A model generated the notes under the pieces. That model saw nothing but the letters and a program-made list of their open reading frames with translations. It was not told where the DNA came from and ran no database searches. Source: Lachnospiraceae bacterium (GTDB lineage Bacteria > Bacillota > Clostridia > Lachnospirales > Lachnospiraceae). Taken from it: a stretch of 61,989 bases of DNA. Location: NCBI GenBank assembly GCA_016287675.1, contig JAEFAR010000011.1:1-61989 (forward strand), read 5' to 3'. Every line of letters begins with the position of its first letter. Within the stretch, counting starts at the first letter, position 1. This document shows positions 51,776 through 61,657 of the stretch, one piece after another. Both the position numbers and the translations under genes were made by a program.

Positions 51776-51796
51776 GCATCCCGCCCGTGGGGATGC
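51776..51796 (-). terminator. Terminator of the MarR gene
   Basis: GCATCCC (51776-51782) and GGGATGC (51790-51796); minus strand followed by TATTTTATTATTT. Confidence 0.8.
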
Positions 51797-51856
51797 TGAA
51801 ATTTCATGTAATTGCCGAAAAAATATGCTTTACTTCCGCAAGGATGCGGATCGATC

Positions 51857-52306
51857 TTATTTTGATATGGGAGCCACCGTTCTCTCCAGGAAATCCATCT
51901 GCTTTGTGTAAACATCTATAAAGAAGTCTCTTTCTTCAACAGAAAGGAAATTCAGGGATGCTCTCTCTGCAAATATCATGGGATAGACCACCTTTTCGGC
52001 AAATTTTTCACCGGCTTCCGTCATCTCAAGATACTTTTTTCTTCTTCCCGTGTTGGTTTCGGAAGCGGAAATGTACCCTTCTTCAAGAAGCTTCATTGCC
52101 GCGGAATTGACTGTCTGTTTGGAGTAGCCCCAGTCCCGGACCAGCTCATACTGTGTGATGGGTCTCTTGTAGCTGCAGATAGCATACAGGATCCAAAAGC
52201 ACATTTCAGAAACGCCCATTTTAGCGGCATAATCTCTGTAAATGGTTTCATGCCTTTTGTGCAAACTGTTAATAATGGCCATTTGTTCGCCGACGGTCTT
52301 TGCCAT
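51857..52306 (-). CDS. MarR-family transcriptional regulator
   Basis: 149 aa. Winged-helix region QYELVRDWGYSKQTVNSAAM and wing ISASETNTGRRKKYLEMTEA. Such proteins are dimeric regulators that respond to small phenolic or lipophilic ligands or oxidation. ATG 52306 has AAGGAGG; the ORF extends further upstream without an RBS. No obvious target adjacent. Confidence 0.94.
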   Translation of the reverse strand: MAKTVGEQMAIINSLHKRHETIYRDYAAKMGVSEMCFWILYAICSYKRPITQYELVRDWGYSKQTVNSAAMKLLEEGYISASETNTGRRKKYLEMTEAGEKFAEKVVYPMIFAERASLNFLSVEERDFFIDVYTKQMDFLERTVAPISK

Positions 52307-52415
52307 GGTTTTTTCCTCCTTGGTCAACGTCATAAAATGCATATATCCGATTTCATACCATTTTAGCAAAGAATTCAAAAAAGTGCAACTATTCAAACAG
52401 TTGCACTTCAATATT

Positions 52416-53063
52416 TTATAAATTTATAATATTTTCCGCCGCTTCTTCCGGAGTGGAAACAATGTAGGCTGCGCCTTCCTTCTCCAGGCTTTCGCGACTG
52501 CCGAAGCCCCAAAGGACTCCCATGGTCTTAAGGCCTGCGATGTTGGCCCCTTCCACGTCAAATCTCGTGTCACCCAGCATCAAAGCTTCCGACTTGTCCG
52601 TAATGCAGTGTTTCTCGAGGATGTACTCCAGTACGGCAGCCTTTGTGTTCCTCTCCGTATCGGAGCCGGCTCCGCAAAGATCGTCCATGAGGACATCCAT
52701 CCCGAAATGCTTCATCACCTTTTCGGCAAACCCTATGGGCTTGGAAGTGGCAAGGATCAGCTTCTTTCCCGCAGCATGCAGAGTTTTGAGCATTTCCGGA
52801 ACTCCGTCGTAGACCCTCGCTTCAAACAGGCCTTCCCGCTCGTATCTTTCGCGATAATTGCGGATCGCCGGCTCGATCTGCTCAGGTGTGAGCCCCGCGT
52901 CGGCAAATGACCAGGTAATGGGCGGCCCGATGTACTTTCTCAGGCTTTTCAGACTGTCTACCCTGATACCGAAGGACTCCAGGGCATATGCTATGCATTT
53001 CGTCACTCCCTCTTCGGAGTCCGTTATGGTGCCGTCCAGATCAATCAAAACATATTTTATCAT
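52416..53063 (-). CDS. HAD-superfamily phosphatase (phosphoglycolate phosphatase-like)
   Basis: 215 aa. HAD motifs: I LIDLDGTITDSEEG, II LATSKP, III a Lys near residue 145, IV MLGDTRFDVEGA. Helical cap at about 15-80, so subclass I like PGP and pyrophosphatase PpaX. Last gene of the proS-cca-phosphoglucomutase run, 25 bases after phosphoglucomutase. The substrate is not set by sequence. Confidence 0.92.
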   Translation of the reverse strand: MIKYVLIDLDGTITDSEEGVTKCIAYALESFGIRVDSLKSLRKYIGPPITWSFADAGLTPEQIEPAIRNYRERYEREGLFEARVYDGVPEMLKTLHAAGKKLILATSKPIGFAEKVMKHFGMDVLMDDLCGAGSDTERNTKAAVLEYILEKHCITDKSEALMLGDTRFDVEGANIAGLKTMGVLWGFGSRESLEKEGAAYIVSTPEEAAENIINL

Positions 53064-53087
53064 CAGTACTCCTAACCGTTGCCCGTC

Positions 53088-54824
53088 TTACATGCTTTCC
53101 AGAAGTGCCTTGACTTCCGCACCCAGCTTTTTAGATCTTGCATCAGCATCTTCAAGGGAGGTTCCCTTAACACCGAAGTAAAGCTTGATCTTGGGTTCGG
53201 TTCCCGAAGGACGTACACAGAGGTAGGAATTGTTTTCCAGCTCGTAGTAGAGAACGTTGGAGTTGGGAAGACCTGTCTTTGTGATCTCTCCCGTCTTAAG
53301 ATCCTGTCTTGTATCCAGCTTGTAATCGCGAACAGCCAGAGTCTTGAGACCGCTGATCTCCTTTACGGGATTCTTTCTGAGGGTCTCCATGATCTCTCCG
53401 ATTTTCTGCAACCCGGTGATGCCCTTCATGGTTACGGAAATGATGTCATCCTTGTAGTAGCCGTAACGCTCATAGAGCTCGATCATGGCATCCCAAAGAG
53501 TCATGTTCTTGGTCTTGTAGTAGGCTGCAGCCTCGCAAAGTGCCATTGTTGCGACCACGGCGTCCTTGTCACGTGCGTGGTCTCCGATAAGGCAGCCGTA
53601 GCTCTCCTCGAATCCGAAGAGATAGGTTCCCTTTCCGGTCTCCTCAAATTCTCTCATCTTACCGCCGATGAACTTGAAGCCCGTCAGAACTTCGGTATAG
53701 CCTGTTTTATAGTACTCGGCGATGTCCTTTGCCATGTTGGTGGAAACGATGGTTGTGATCAGCATTCCGTCATCGGGAAGCTTTCCGTCCTTTTCCTTCT
53801 TGGACATGATCTCATAGTCCGCAAGAAGGCATCCGGACATGTTTCCGGTAAGGGAAATGTACTCGCCGCTCTTTGTATCCTTAACGTAAACACCCAGTCT
53901 GTCCGCATCGGGATCGTTTGCAAGGACCAGATCCGCATCGATCTTCTTTGCAAGTGCAAGTCCGAGGGCAAAAGCTTCCTTGGCTTCGGGGTTTGGATAG
54001 GAAACTGTGGGGAAATTGCCGTCGGGAAGTTCCTGCTCGGGAACGACCGTAACATTCTTAAAGCCCAGTTCCTTAAGTACACGGCGCACAGGAAGATTTC
54101 CTGTTCCGTGAAGAGGTGTGTAGACGATCTTCAGTCTGTCTCCCCATTCTTTGATGGCCTCGGGCCTCAGAACGAGCTTCTTTAAAGTCTCTGTGTAGGA
54201 GTCATCGATCTCTTTTCCGATAACATTGTAGAGGCCCTTCTTAACCGCTTCGTCTTTGTCCATTGTAAGCGCCATGCTGAAATCGGTAACATTCTTTACT
54301 TCCTTTAAGATCTCAACATCGTGAGGGGGAATGATCTGAGCGCCGTCCTCCCAGTACACCTTGTAACCGTTGTACTCGGGCGGATTGTGGCTGGCGGTGA
54401 TGTTTATGCCCGCTGTTGCTCCCAGATATCTTACCGCATAGGAAAGAACGGGAGTGGGGCGAAGGGACTCGAAAACATATGCCTTGATGCCGTTTGCATT
54501 CAGGCAGAGTGCTGCCACATCGGCAAACTCGGGTGACATGCGTCTGGAGTCGAAGGCGATGGCAACACCCTTTTCGCAGGCGTTCATTCTCTTGATGTAA
54601 TTGGCAAGGCCCTGTGTTGCCCTGCGCACGGTGTAAACGTTCATTCTGTTGGTTCCGGCTCCGATGATGCCGCGGAGTCCGCCGGTACCGAACTCAAGAT
54701 CGGTGTAAAATCTCTCCTTGATCTCATTGTCATTGTCAGCTATGGATCTGAGCTCTTCCTTGGTCTTCTCATCGAAGTAGGGATTGCTGAGCCATTCTTC
54801 ATAGGCTTTTTTGTAATCGGTCAT
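53088..54824 (-). CDS. pgcA: Alpha-phosphoglucomutase
   Basis: 578 aa, the length of Bacillus PgcA. Interconverts glucose-1- and glucose-6-phosphate via glucose-1,6-bisphosphate. Phosphoserine loop ITASHNPPEYNGYK, metal loop NDPDADRLGV, sugar loop FGFEESYG and phosphate loop RPSGTEPKIKLYFGV. It links glycogen and UDP-glucose metabolism to glycolysis. It follows the PEGA-like gene by 38 bases. Confidence 0.96.
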   Translation of the reverse strand: MTDYKKAYEEWLSNPYFDEKTKEELRSIADNDNEIKERFYTDLEFGTGGLRGIIGAGTNRMNVYTVRRATQGLANYIKRMNACEKGVAIAFDSRRMSPEFADVAALCLNANGIKAYVFESLRPTPVLSYAVRYLGATAGINITASHNPPEYNGYKVYWEDGAQIIPPHDVEILKEVKNVTDFSMALTMDKDEAVKKGLYNVIGKEIDDSYTETLKKLVLRPEAIKEWGDRLKIVYTPLHGTGNLPVRRVLKELGFKNVTVVPEQELPDGNFPTVSYPNPEAKEAFALGLALAKKIDADLVLANDPDADRLGVYVKDTKSGEYISLTGNMSGCLLADYEIMSKKEKDGKLPDDGMLITTIVSTNMAKDIAEYYKTGYTEVLTGFKFIGGKMREFEETGKGTYLFGFEESYGCLIGDHARDKDAVVATMALCEAAAYYKTKNMTLWDAMIELYERYGYYKDDIISVTMKGITGLQKIGEIMETLRKNPVKEISGLKTLAVRDYKLDTRQDLKTGEITKTGLPNSNVLYYELENNSYLCVRPSGTEPKIKLYFGVKGTSLEDADARSKKLGAEVKALLESM

Positions 54825-54861
54825 TTTTGTCTCCTTTTCTCAAAAAAACGTATCCTTACAT

Positions 54862-56142
54862 CTATTCATCCACGCAAGCCGATGTGTAATCCAGTATCGC
54901 GTCCCCGTCGTGATCGGCTCCGTTGTATTTAAAAGTATATGCAATATTACCATATATAACAGTCAGCTCAGCTTCCCCCAGTACCTTCTCAAAATCACAG
55001 GGGATGGTTCCCAGATAGTAACCGTCAATGTAAAGATCTCCTTTAAAAGGTCCGTAAACATAGATAGCATGATCGTCATCCAGCTCGTATTCCATGTTTT
55101 CCATTTTCTTTAAAGAAAGATCCTTGAAAACAAAACCTTCCGGAACAGGTGTCGGCGTGGGTGTCGCTATCCTGATCTCGGGTGTGGGTGTCGGAGTGTA
55201 AACGGCAGCCCTGCCGTAAGGGATAAGATCGAAGACAGTCACTGCATTTCTGGCAATGTTGATGGTCTCCGCACCGAAAAGCCTTCCGTAGGAAGCTTCC
55301 ACTCTGTACTCGCCTTCCCGTACCACGTAGTTTGCGGGATCCTTAATGTCAAAAGCGTATCTCGCTCCGATCAGCACAAGTCCTCCGATAAAATCGTCGT
55401 AATTCGCAAGAGCCAGCGTCCCGTGTCCTATGGTCACTTCCACCTCAAGGACGGTGGTTCCTATGCCCCTGATGGTGTATCTGTCGGCTGTGGGAAGAAG
55501 TTCCGAAACATCGACCTGCTTTCCGTTGTTCATGATGCAAAGATTGTCGGAATATCTGTAATTCTGATTCCTGATCACCATGCGGTTTTCCTCCGGAAAG
55601 ATCTCCAGATCGTCGATCTTGGATTTCTCCCAGACTTCATCGCTCCGGGCGGCAAGGGCAACAGTGTCGGGATCCCTGTCCTTACATGTGAAGCGCAGCA
55701 GATCTCCGATCCTTAAAACCCCTGCGGTAATGAGTGAACCTTCTTTGCCGTAGAACTTGGTGGATCCGTCGTAGAAGACTTCAATCTCCTTTTCCTCTTC
55801 CACGTCTTGAAGAAAGAGTTTCCTTTCCTCCTTGTCCACTTTCAAAACTACCGCAAGAAAGCTTCTGGGCTTCATGATCTCTTCGTTTTCCGACCGGTCG
55901 TTCCCTGCCTTGGGATCTGTCTTCACTTCCGGCTTTTTGAAAAGCCCGGCAATCCCCACGGAGATCAAAAGCATGAGAACAGCCATTCCCACCACTGCCC
56001 AACGGCCGGCGCCGTTTTGCTTCGGCTTCTCTTTCTTCATCTCGCCGGAAGGTCTCAGCTTCTCCTTCTGCTTCTTCGTTCCGTACACTCTTCTTTCTTC
56101 GTACAGTCCGTTATTCTTTTTTGTATCCTGCTGATCGCTCAT
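54862..56142 (-). CDS. Membrane-anchored protein with PEGA-like C-terminal domain
   Basis: 426 aa. A basic cytoplasmic N-terminus (1-45) is followed by one membrane helix (about 48-68) and an extracellular part: a domain of unknown type (about 95-215), a PEGA-like repeat (about 220-310, YRVEASYGRLFGAETINIAR), a Thr/Pro linker (TPTPTPEIRIATPTPTPVPE) and a second PEGA-like repeat (about 350-426, GDLYIDGYYLGTIPCDFEKV). PEGA repeats are extracellular beta modules of unclear ligand. Operon with cca upstream (20 bases). Confidence 0.83.
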   Translation of the reverse strand: MSDQQDTKKNNGLYEERRVYGTKKQKEKLRPSGEMKKEKPKQNGAGRWAVVGMAVLMLLISVGIAGLFKKPEVKTDPKAGNDRSENEEIMKPRSFLAVVLKVDKEERKLFLQDVEEEKEIEVFYDGSTKFYGKEGSLITAGVLRIGDLLRFTCKDRDPDTVALAARSDEVWEKSKIDDLEIFPEENRMVIRNQNYRYSDNLCIMNNGKQVDVSELLPTADRYTIRGIGTTVLEVEVTIGHGTLALANYDDFIGGLVLIGARYAFDIKDPANYVVREGEYRVEASYGRLFGAETINIARNAVTVFDLIPYGRAAVYTPTPTPEIRIATPTPTPVPEGFVFKDLSLKKMENMEYELDDDHAIYVYGPFKGDLYIDGYYLGTIPCDFEKVLGEAELTVIYGNIAYTFKYNGADHDGDAILDYTSACVDE

Positions 56143-56161
56143 ATCAAAATTCCCGAATAAA

Positions 56162-57631
56162 CTAGTAATTCAGACAGGCAAGATCCAGAAGTTTTTGCTT
56201 CTGATTAAGGGACTGGTCTATCAGTACCTTATCAAGCAGAAAATCCAGCATCTTACCGATCTCGGGTCCTTTTTCAAAACCTGCTTCTATGAGATCGCTG
56301 CCTGTGACTGCCAGCTGGCTCACCGACACACAATCCCCTCTTTCGCAGATGATCCTGTAGGTTTCCTTGGCCTTGTTCAGCTTAGGCAGATTCTTTGCAA
56401 CACGAACGGTGTTGTCCCCGTCCACATTTACAAATCCGTCTGCCAGCATCAGGGCCGTCTGGAGTTCAAAAAGCAGGGGGCAGAGTGCGGGGCCGATCTT
56501 TTTCATGAATCCGCGGACAGCCACATCATTGACGATGATCAGCTTCTGTCTGTGGAAATCCGTAAGGCGCACCACTTTGTCCCTTGTTTCGTTGTCAAAT
56601 TTAAGCCTCGTCATGACCTCACGCACCTTGTCGTGTTTCATGCTCTCTTCCGCATCAGCCATTTTCGACGTGGCAACTGCTTCGTATCTTTCACCGGGCT
56701 CATCATTGCCGCGGACTTCCGTGAATTCCCCGGCATCGGCTTTAAACAGGCCCGTGTCTGTGTATTCCGAAAGGAGCGCCGCCCATTTAAGGGTCAGCAG
56801 ATTCTTTTCGTCAAATGCATTATTGGGGTCGGTGGCTATGCTTCCCACAAGGGAAACTGCCTTCACGGCTCTCATTCCCGACATGGCAAGTCCGTTCTTA
56901 ATGCCCTGCAGACCTCTCGCATCCGCTCCGCCTGTCAGGATCCTGTCAAATTCGGGAAGAACGACCTTGGTGACTCCCGCCTCCTGAGCGGCAAACAGCC
57001 TGTCGGGCCCTTTGGAAAGAAGGATCTTGTTGAGTTCCACCCTGATCCTTTCCGCACTGACCTTCGCAAGATTCGGAGCCTTTTCCTTTGCGGCCTCAAA
57101 AGTCTTTTCATCGATCTCAAATCCCAGCTGGGCGGCAAAGCGGAATGCCCGTAAGATCCTCAGGGCATCCTCGTCGAAACGCTCGGATGCTTCTCCCACA
57201 CAGCGGATCAGTCCCTTTTCCAGGTCTTCACGGCCTCCGAAAAGATCCACCAGGCCTTCTTTTTCGTTGTAGGCCATGGCATTTATCGTAAAGTCTCTTC
57301 TCAAAAGATCCTCGGAAAGCTTTGTGGTGAAGGTCACTTCCTTAGGATGGCGGCAGTCTTCGTACTCCCCGTCGATCCTGTAGGTGGTGACTTCATAGCC
57401 CGTCTTGTCGATCATGACCGTTACCGTTCCGTGCTGTATGCCGGTGTCCACGGTGCGTCTGAAAAGCCTTTTAACGTCTTCGGGCTTGGCTGATGTGGTG
57501 ATGTCCCAGTCCTGAGGCTTTCTTCCCAGTATGGCATCCCTTACGCAGCCCCCCACGGCATAGGCCTCAAAGCCTGCTTCCGTAAGGGTCTCTATTATAT
57601 TTTTAACCTCTTCGGGCAAACGAATTTCCAT
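56162..57631 (-). CDS. cca: CCA tRNA nucleotidyltransferase
   Basis: 489 aa. Adds or repairs the 3'-CCA of tRNA. Class II motifs: YAVGGCVRDAILGRKPQDWD with the GGxVRD and DxD carboxylates, YEVTTYRIDGEYEDCRHP, RRDFTINAM and the flexible loop EDALRILRAFRFAAQLGF. A C-terminal HD-like portion is present (about 300-400). Its start overlaps the proS stop codon by one base. Confidence 0.95.
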   Translation of the reverse strand: MEIRLPEEVKNIIETLTEAGFEAYAVGGCVRDAILGRKPQDWDITTSAKPEDVKRLFRRTVDTGIQHGTVTVMIDKTGYEVTTYRIDGEYEDCRHPKEVTFTTKLSEDLLRRDFTINAMAYNEKEGLVDLFGGREDLEKGLIRCVGEASERFDEDALRILRAFRFAAQLGFEIDEKTFEAAKEKAPNLAKVSAERIRVELNKILLSKGPDRLFAAQEAGVTKVVLPEFDRILTGGADARGLQGIKNGLAMSGMRAVKAVSLVGSIATDPNNAFDEKNLLTLKWAALLSEYTDTGLFKADAGEFTEVRGNDEPGERYEAVATSKMADAEESMKHDKVREVMTRLKFDNETRDKVVRLTDFHRQKLIIVNDVAVRGFMKKIGPALCPLLFELQTALMLADGFVNVDGDNTVRVAKNLPKLNKAKETYRIICERGDCVSVSQLAVTGSDLIEAGFEKGPEIGKMLDFLLDKVLIDQSLNQKQKLLDLACLNY

Positions 57632-59112
57632 TAATATGCCTTACCCCAGTAAACAAGCTTCTTTGCGGGCTTTCCGCAGCAGACGCAGACGTCGGAGATG
57701 TGCTCCTGATCGTTAAAAGGCATGCATCTCGATGATACAGCCAGTTCATCCTTGATCTTCTCCTCGCAGGCTCTGTCTTCACACCACATGGCGCGGATGA
57801 AGCCGGGCTTGTTTGCTGCGATGTCCTTGAGCTCCTCATAGTTGTGAGCATCCCAGATGTGGCTGTCCCTGTGAGCCTTTGCGCGCTCAAACATATCCTT
57901 CTGGATGGTCTCAAGGATCTCGGGGATCTTTGTTTCTATCTCATCAAGATCTACAACGATCTTTTCTCTTGTATCTCTTCTTACGATCACGCAGTGACCC
58001 GCTTCAATGTCCTTGGGTCCGAGTTCTACTCTTACAGGGATACCGCGCATCTCACAGTCCGCAAACTTCCAGCCGGGCGTCTTGTCGGAATCGTCGATCT
58101 TTGTTCTTGCAACCTTTGCGATCCTGTTGTAAAGCTCTGTAGCCTTCTCAAGCACGCCTTCCTTCTGCATCTGAACGGGAATGACCATGACCTGGGTAGG
58201 TGCAACTCTGGGAGGAAGTACAAGACCCGAATCATCGCCGTGAACCATGATGATGGCTCCGATGATACGTGTGGAAACGCCCCAGGATGTCTGATGTGCA
58301 TACTGAAGCTGGTTGTTCTTGTCTGCGTACTGTATGCCGAATGCTCTTGCAAATCCGTCGCCGAAGTTGTGGCTGGTACCGGACTGGAGAGCCTTACCGT
58401 CATGCATGAGAGCTTCGATGGTGTAGGTAGCTTCCGCACCCGCAAACTTTTCTTTCTCCGTCTTCTGTCCGCGAACTACGGGAATAGCAAGGAAATCCTC
58501 GCAGAAATCGGCATAGAGGTTCAGCATCTGTACGGTACGCGCTTCAGCCTGCTCCTCGGTCGCATGAATGGTGTGACCTTCCTGCCACAAGAATTCTCTT
58601 GAACGAAGGAAGGGTCTGGTCTCCTTTTCCCAGCGAACTACAGAACACCACTGGTTGTAAACCTTGGGAAGATCTCTGTAGGACTGGATAAGATTCTTAT
58701 AAAAATCGCAGAAAAGTGTTTCGGAAGTGGGACGAACGCACAGCTTCTCCTGTAAGGGCTGTAATCCGCCCTGGGTTACCCACGCCACTTCGGGAGCGAA
58801 ACCCTCAACATGATCCTTTTCCTTCTCCAAAAGGCTTTCGGGAATGAAAAGAGGCATGTAGACATTTTCTACGCCTGTTTCCTTAAAACGCCTGTCCAGC
58901 TCATGCTGTATGTTTTCCCATATAGCATAGCCATAGGGCTTGATGATGAGACATCCTTTTACGGATGAGTAGTCGATGAGCTCTGCTTTCTTGACTACGT
59001 CGGTGTACCACTGCGCAAAATCCTCTCCCATAGAGGTTATCGCTTCCACCATTTTCTTGTTGTTATTGTTGTTGTCTTTAGCCATAAGATTATTTACGTG
59101 CACCCTTTGCAC
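57631..59112 (-). CDS. proS: Prolyl-tRNA synthetase, archaeal/eukaryote-like form
   Basis: 493 aa, class II synthetase charging tRNA-Pro. Motif 2 region [20 protein letters not shown] and [17 protein letters not shown], anticodon domain, and a C-terminal zinc-like end ([29 protein letters not shown]) of the short ProS type lacking the INS editing domain. Start is GTG 59112 with AGGAGG about six bases upstream; ATG 59085 lacks a good RBS. A -10 TATAAT lies at 59218-59213 with a weak -35. The 191-bp region before it shows no T-box. Confidence 0.96.
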   Translation of the reverse strand: MQRVHVNNLMAKDNNNNNKKMVEAITSMGEDFAQWYTDVVKKAELIDYSSVKGCLIIKPYGYAIWENIQHELDRRFKETGVENVYMPLFIPESLLEKEKDHVEGFAPEVAWVTQGGLQPLQEKLCVRPTSETLFCDFYKNLIQSYRDLPKVYNQWCSVVRWEKETRPFLRSREFLWQEGHTIHATEEQAEARTVQMLNLYADFCEDFLAIPVVRGQKTEKEKFAGAEATYTIEALMHDGKALQSGTSHNFGDGFARAFGIQYADKNNQLQYAHQTSWGVSTRIIGAIIMVHGDDSGLVLPPRVAPTQVMVIPVQMQKEGVLEKATELYNRIAKVARTKIDDSDKTPGWKFADCEMRGIPVRVELGPKDIEAGHCVIVRRDTREKIVVDLDEIETKIPEILETIQKDMFERAKAHRDSHIWDAHNYEELKDIAANKPGFIRAMWCEDRACEEKIKDELAVSSRCMPFNDQEHISDVCVCCGKPAKKLVYWGKAY

Positions 59113-59261
59113 GCGTCCTCCTTTACTTTTTTATCGGCTGTGTTTCCCGAAAGCCGTTTTTAAAGGTTTTCGGGTTTTGAGGAAATTTTTGGGCAAACTT
59201 CCCCATTTAAAAATTATACAGAGTTACTTTAATGTAGAAACTTTATTTTGTCAAGGTACAA

Positions 59262-59301
59262 AAAAGCAGACAAACCGCCTTTTGCATGTCTGTCTGCTTT
59301 T
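59262..59301 (-). terminator. Terminator of the GH31 gene
   Basis: AAAAGCAGACA (59262-59272) and TGTCTGCTTTT (59291-59301) pair over 11 bp; a T run follows on the minus strand. Confidence 0.88.
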
Positions 59302-59303
59302 CT

Positions 59304-61634
59304 TTAGATCCGCTGGATTTCGGCGATCACTTTCCTGTTTTTGTGATCGATGACCTGCAGGGAAACCTTTTCTTCGGTTCCTTCAACTTTTACCCTGACA
59401 TTTTCTTCGCCGCAATCCACCGTGAAACGGATGATGGGCGGATTTTCAGGAAGGATCGACACTCCGTCGTCGTTAAGAAATTCGTAGCTGAATGTCCCTT
59501 TATCCAGGGCATATACATAAAACACCGTCTTCCCCTCTTCCTGCATGGGGACAACGGATCCGGCCCTTACAAACCGGACAGGAAGCCCGTCCCAAGGAGC
59601 GTCAGTGGTAACTTTACCTGTGAAGACGGGATCACCGGCCTCCTCATTTCTTTTTTCTCTCTTTCCTCTGTACCAGCCGGTTGGCACATTAGGCAGTTCA
59701 ACCGTCACTCTGTCCGCACCCTCATCAAACACAGGACAGGCAAGGACAGAATCTCCGAAGTAAAAAGCATCGCTTTCCACATCGTAGCCCGGATGTTTCA
59801 GGAACACGGGATAAATAATAGGATCGTGAGTCTTTACGCTTCTGTATACCTCGTTGTAAAGATAGGGAATGAAACTCTCGCGAAGGTCAAACAGCCTTTT
59901 TACATTGGGGATCAGATCAGGATAGAGCCAGGGCATGGTGGAACTTCCGTCGGGATTCCAGGAATGGAGCGTGAAGCGGGGGGTAAAGATCCCGTACTGT
60001 ATCCATCTCATGAACAGCTCTTTGGAGGGAGCAGGTCCCGCAAAGCCTCCGATGTCCTGACCGAAGTTGTAAAAACCCGAAAGAGACATGGTCATACCCA
60101 TCTTGTGGTTAAATCTAAAGTCTTCAAAGCTCGTGCGGTTGTCTCCGGTCCATGTGGCTGCGATACGCGGAAGTCCGCCTATCCCGCATCTTGAAACCGC
60201 GTAGGTCCTGATACTCCTGTCCTGGGCTTCCAGGCTGGCCATGGTCATCAAGAATGAGAAAAGAGGCCTGATCTCCGCTGCCCTGACAGGTGTTCCGAAC
60301 CCGTGGGCCCACACTTCCTCGTCGCAGACATCGTACTCGTTGTTGTCGTTCCATATGTTTTTATAGCCCTTGTCCACCAGCTGCTTTTTAACGCAATCCC
60401 TCCAGAAATCAAAGGCTTCCGGGTTTGTGAAATCAAAGTAGCTTCCGTAGCCCGACCAGAAAGGGAAGATGGCGGGGGTTCCGTCCTTGTAATGAAGGAA
60501 CCAGCCTTTTTTCGCGATCTCGTCGTAAAGGGGATGATCTGTCAAAAACGCAGGCTTTACATTTGGGAGGAATTCAACTCCCGCATCCTTAAAGTATCCT
60601 GCAAGCCCTTCGGGTGAAGGCACTTTGTCTGTGTTCCAGTGGAAAACGTAGCGCTTTTCTCCGATCTGGGTGTATCCGCTGGAAAGGTAGAAGCCTCCGG
60701 GGGATATGCCGTATTTTTTACATGTATCTATGAAGTTTCGGAGCTGTCTGTCAGCGTCAGGCGCATCGGTGTAGGCCATGGTGCTTCCGCAGTACTTTAA
60801 TGTCCACTTGGGCGGGAACATGATGGGGCCGCACATTTCCGAAAAATGCCGTACTATCTCCGGAACAGTTCCGAAGATCACGTAGTACACCAGGTTTTCT
60901 TCATTGCATCTGAAGGACTTGAAAGGAATATAGTAATTGTTAAGCTCTTTTCCAAAGGAGAATTCCCCGTTGGAGTAGGTGTCGTAATAAATGCCGTAAG
61001 CCCCGTTGGAATTCTCGCAGATGTAAAAGGGCAGCTGCTTGTAAAGAGGATCCGAGGAAGCCGCATCAAAGCCCATGGCATCACTCGCCGCCATCTTGAA
61101 GCTTCTTCCGTACTTGTTAACATCTCCGCTCTTGTCTCCCAGGCCGAAGATCTTTTCTCCCGGCTCTCTGGAAATGAAGTGCATGCTGCCTCGTCCCAGC
61201 TCATGTCCGAGATTTAATGAAATATAGTCCCGGTCCCTGAACAAAAGCCGCTTTTCAGCTTCTTCCGTTCCGGCCTTCAAAACCTTTAGTCCGAATCCGA
61301 AGGTGTTCAGCTCGATCTCCGCCAGGTCCGTCACGAACCTGTATGTTTTTCCCTTGCCCTCAGGATGAGCGCAGGGAATTTCGGAAGCCGCAGGTGTAAC
61401 TGTCTCAAATCCGGCGGTACTCAGCTTGTCACGCCCTTTTCTTGTGCACTTTCCATCCGGGCATATGGTGAATGTGGGCAGCAACGGCTCATCACTTCTC
61501 ACAAAAGAAACTCTTATGCAGTTTTTAAAGAAGTCGATACGGGAACATATGCTTTTCCCTTCTTCCTCCTCCGACTTAAAAAAGTAGCTTGAATCGCTGT
61601 GATCCGTGATCTTAAATAAATGACTGTACTTCAT
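59304..61634 (-). CDS. GH31 alpha-glycosidase
   Basis: 776 aa, no signal peptide, so intracellular. GH31 architecture: N-terminal beta-sandwich, barrel from about 280 to 620 with nucleophile Asp in IWNDNNEYD (about 430) and acid/base region ATWTGDNRTSF, then beta-rich C-terminal domains. Members are alpha-glucosidases or alpha-xylosidases; the NNEYD variant of the usual DMNEP motif hints at a different subsite preference. ATG 61634 with AAAGGAG. It follows a sugar symporter gene, so it likely processes the imported sugar. Confidence 0.94.
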   Translation of the reverse strand: MKYSHLFKITDHSDSSYFFKSEEEEGKSICSRIDFFKNCIRVSFVRSDEPLLPTFTICPDGKCTRKGRDKLSTAGFETVTPAASEIPCAHPEGKGKTYRFVTDLAEIELNTFGFGLKVLKAGTEEAEKRLLFRDRDYISLNLGHELGRGSMHFISREPGEKIFGLGDKSGDVNKYGRSFKMAASDAMGFDAASSDPLYKQLPFYICENSNGAYGIYYDTYSNGEFSFGKELNNYYIPFKSFRCNEENLVYYVIFGTVPEIVRHFSEMCGPIMFPPKWTLKYCGSTMAYTDAPDADRQLRNFIDTCKKYGISPGGFYLSSGYTQIGEKRYVFHWNTDKVPSPEGLAGYFKDAGVEFLPNVKPAFLTDHPLYDEIAKKGWFLHYKDGTPAIFPFWSGYGSYFDFTNPEAFDFWRDCVKKQLVDKGYKNIWNDNNEYDVCDEEVWAHGFGTPVRAAEIRPLFSFLMTMASLEAQDRSIRTYAVSRCGIGGLPRIAATWTGDNRTSFEDFRFNHKMGMTMSLSGFYNFGQDIGGFAGPAPSKELFMRWIQYGIFTPRFTLHSWNPDGSSTMPWLYPDLIPNVKRLFDLRESFIPYLYNEVYRSVKTHDPIIYPVFLKHPGYDVESDAFYFGDSVLACPVFDEGADRVTVELPNVPTGWYRGKREKRNEEAGDPVFTGKVTTDAPWDGLPVRFVRAGSVVPMQEEGKTVFYVYALDKGTFSYEFLNDDGVSILPENPPIIRFTVDCGEENVRVKVEGTEEKVSLQVIDHKNRKVIAEIQRI

Positions 61635-61657
61635 CCGGTACTCCTTTAACAGTATCC

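Noticed and set aside
59113-59303. T-box leader upstream of proS
   Set aside because: I see no T-box consensus (TGGNACCGCG-like) or specifier stem; only a weak promoter.
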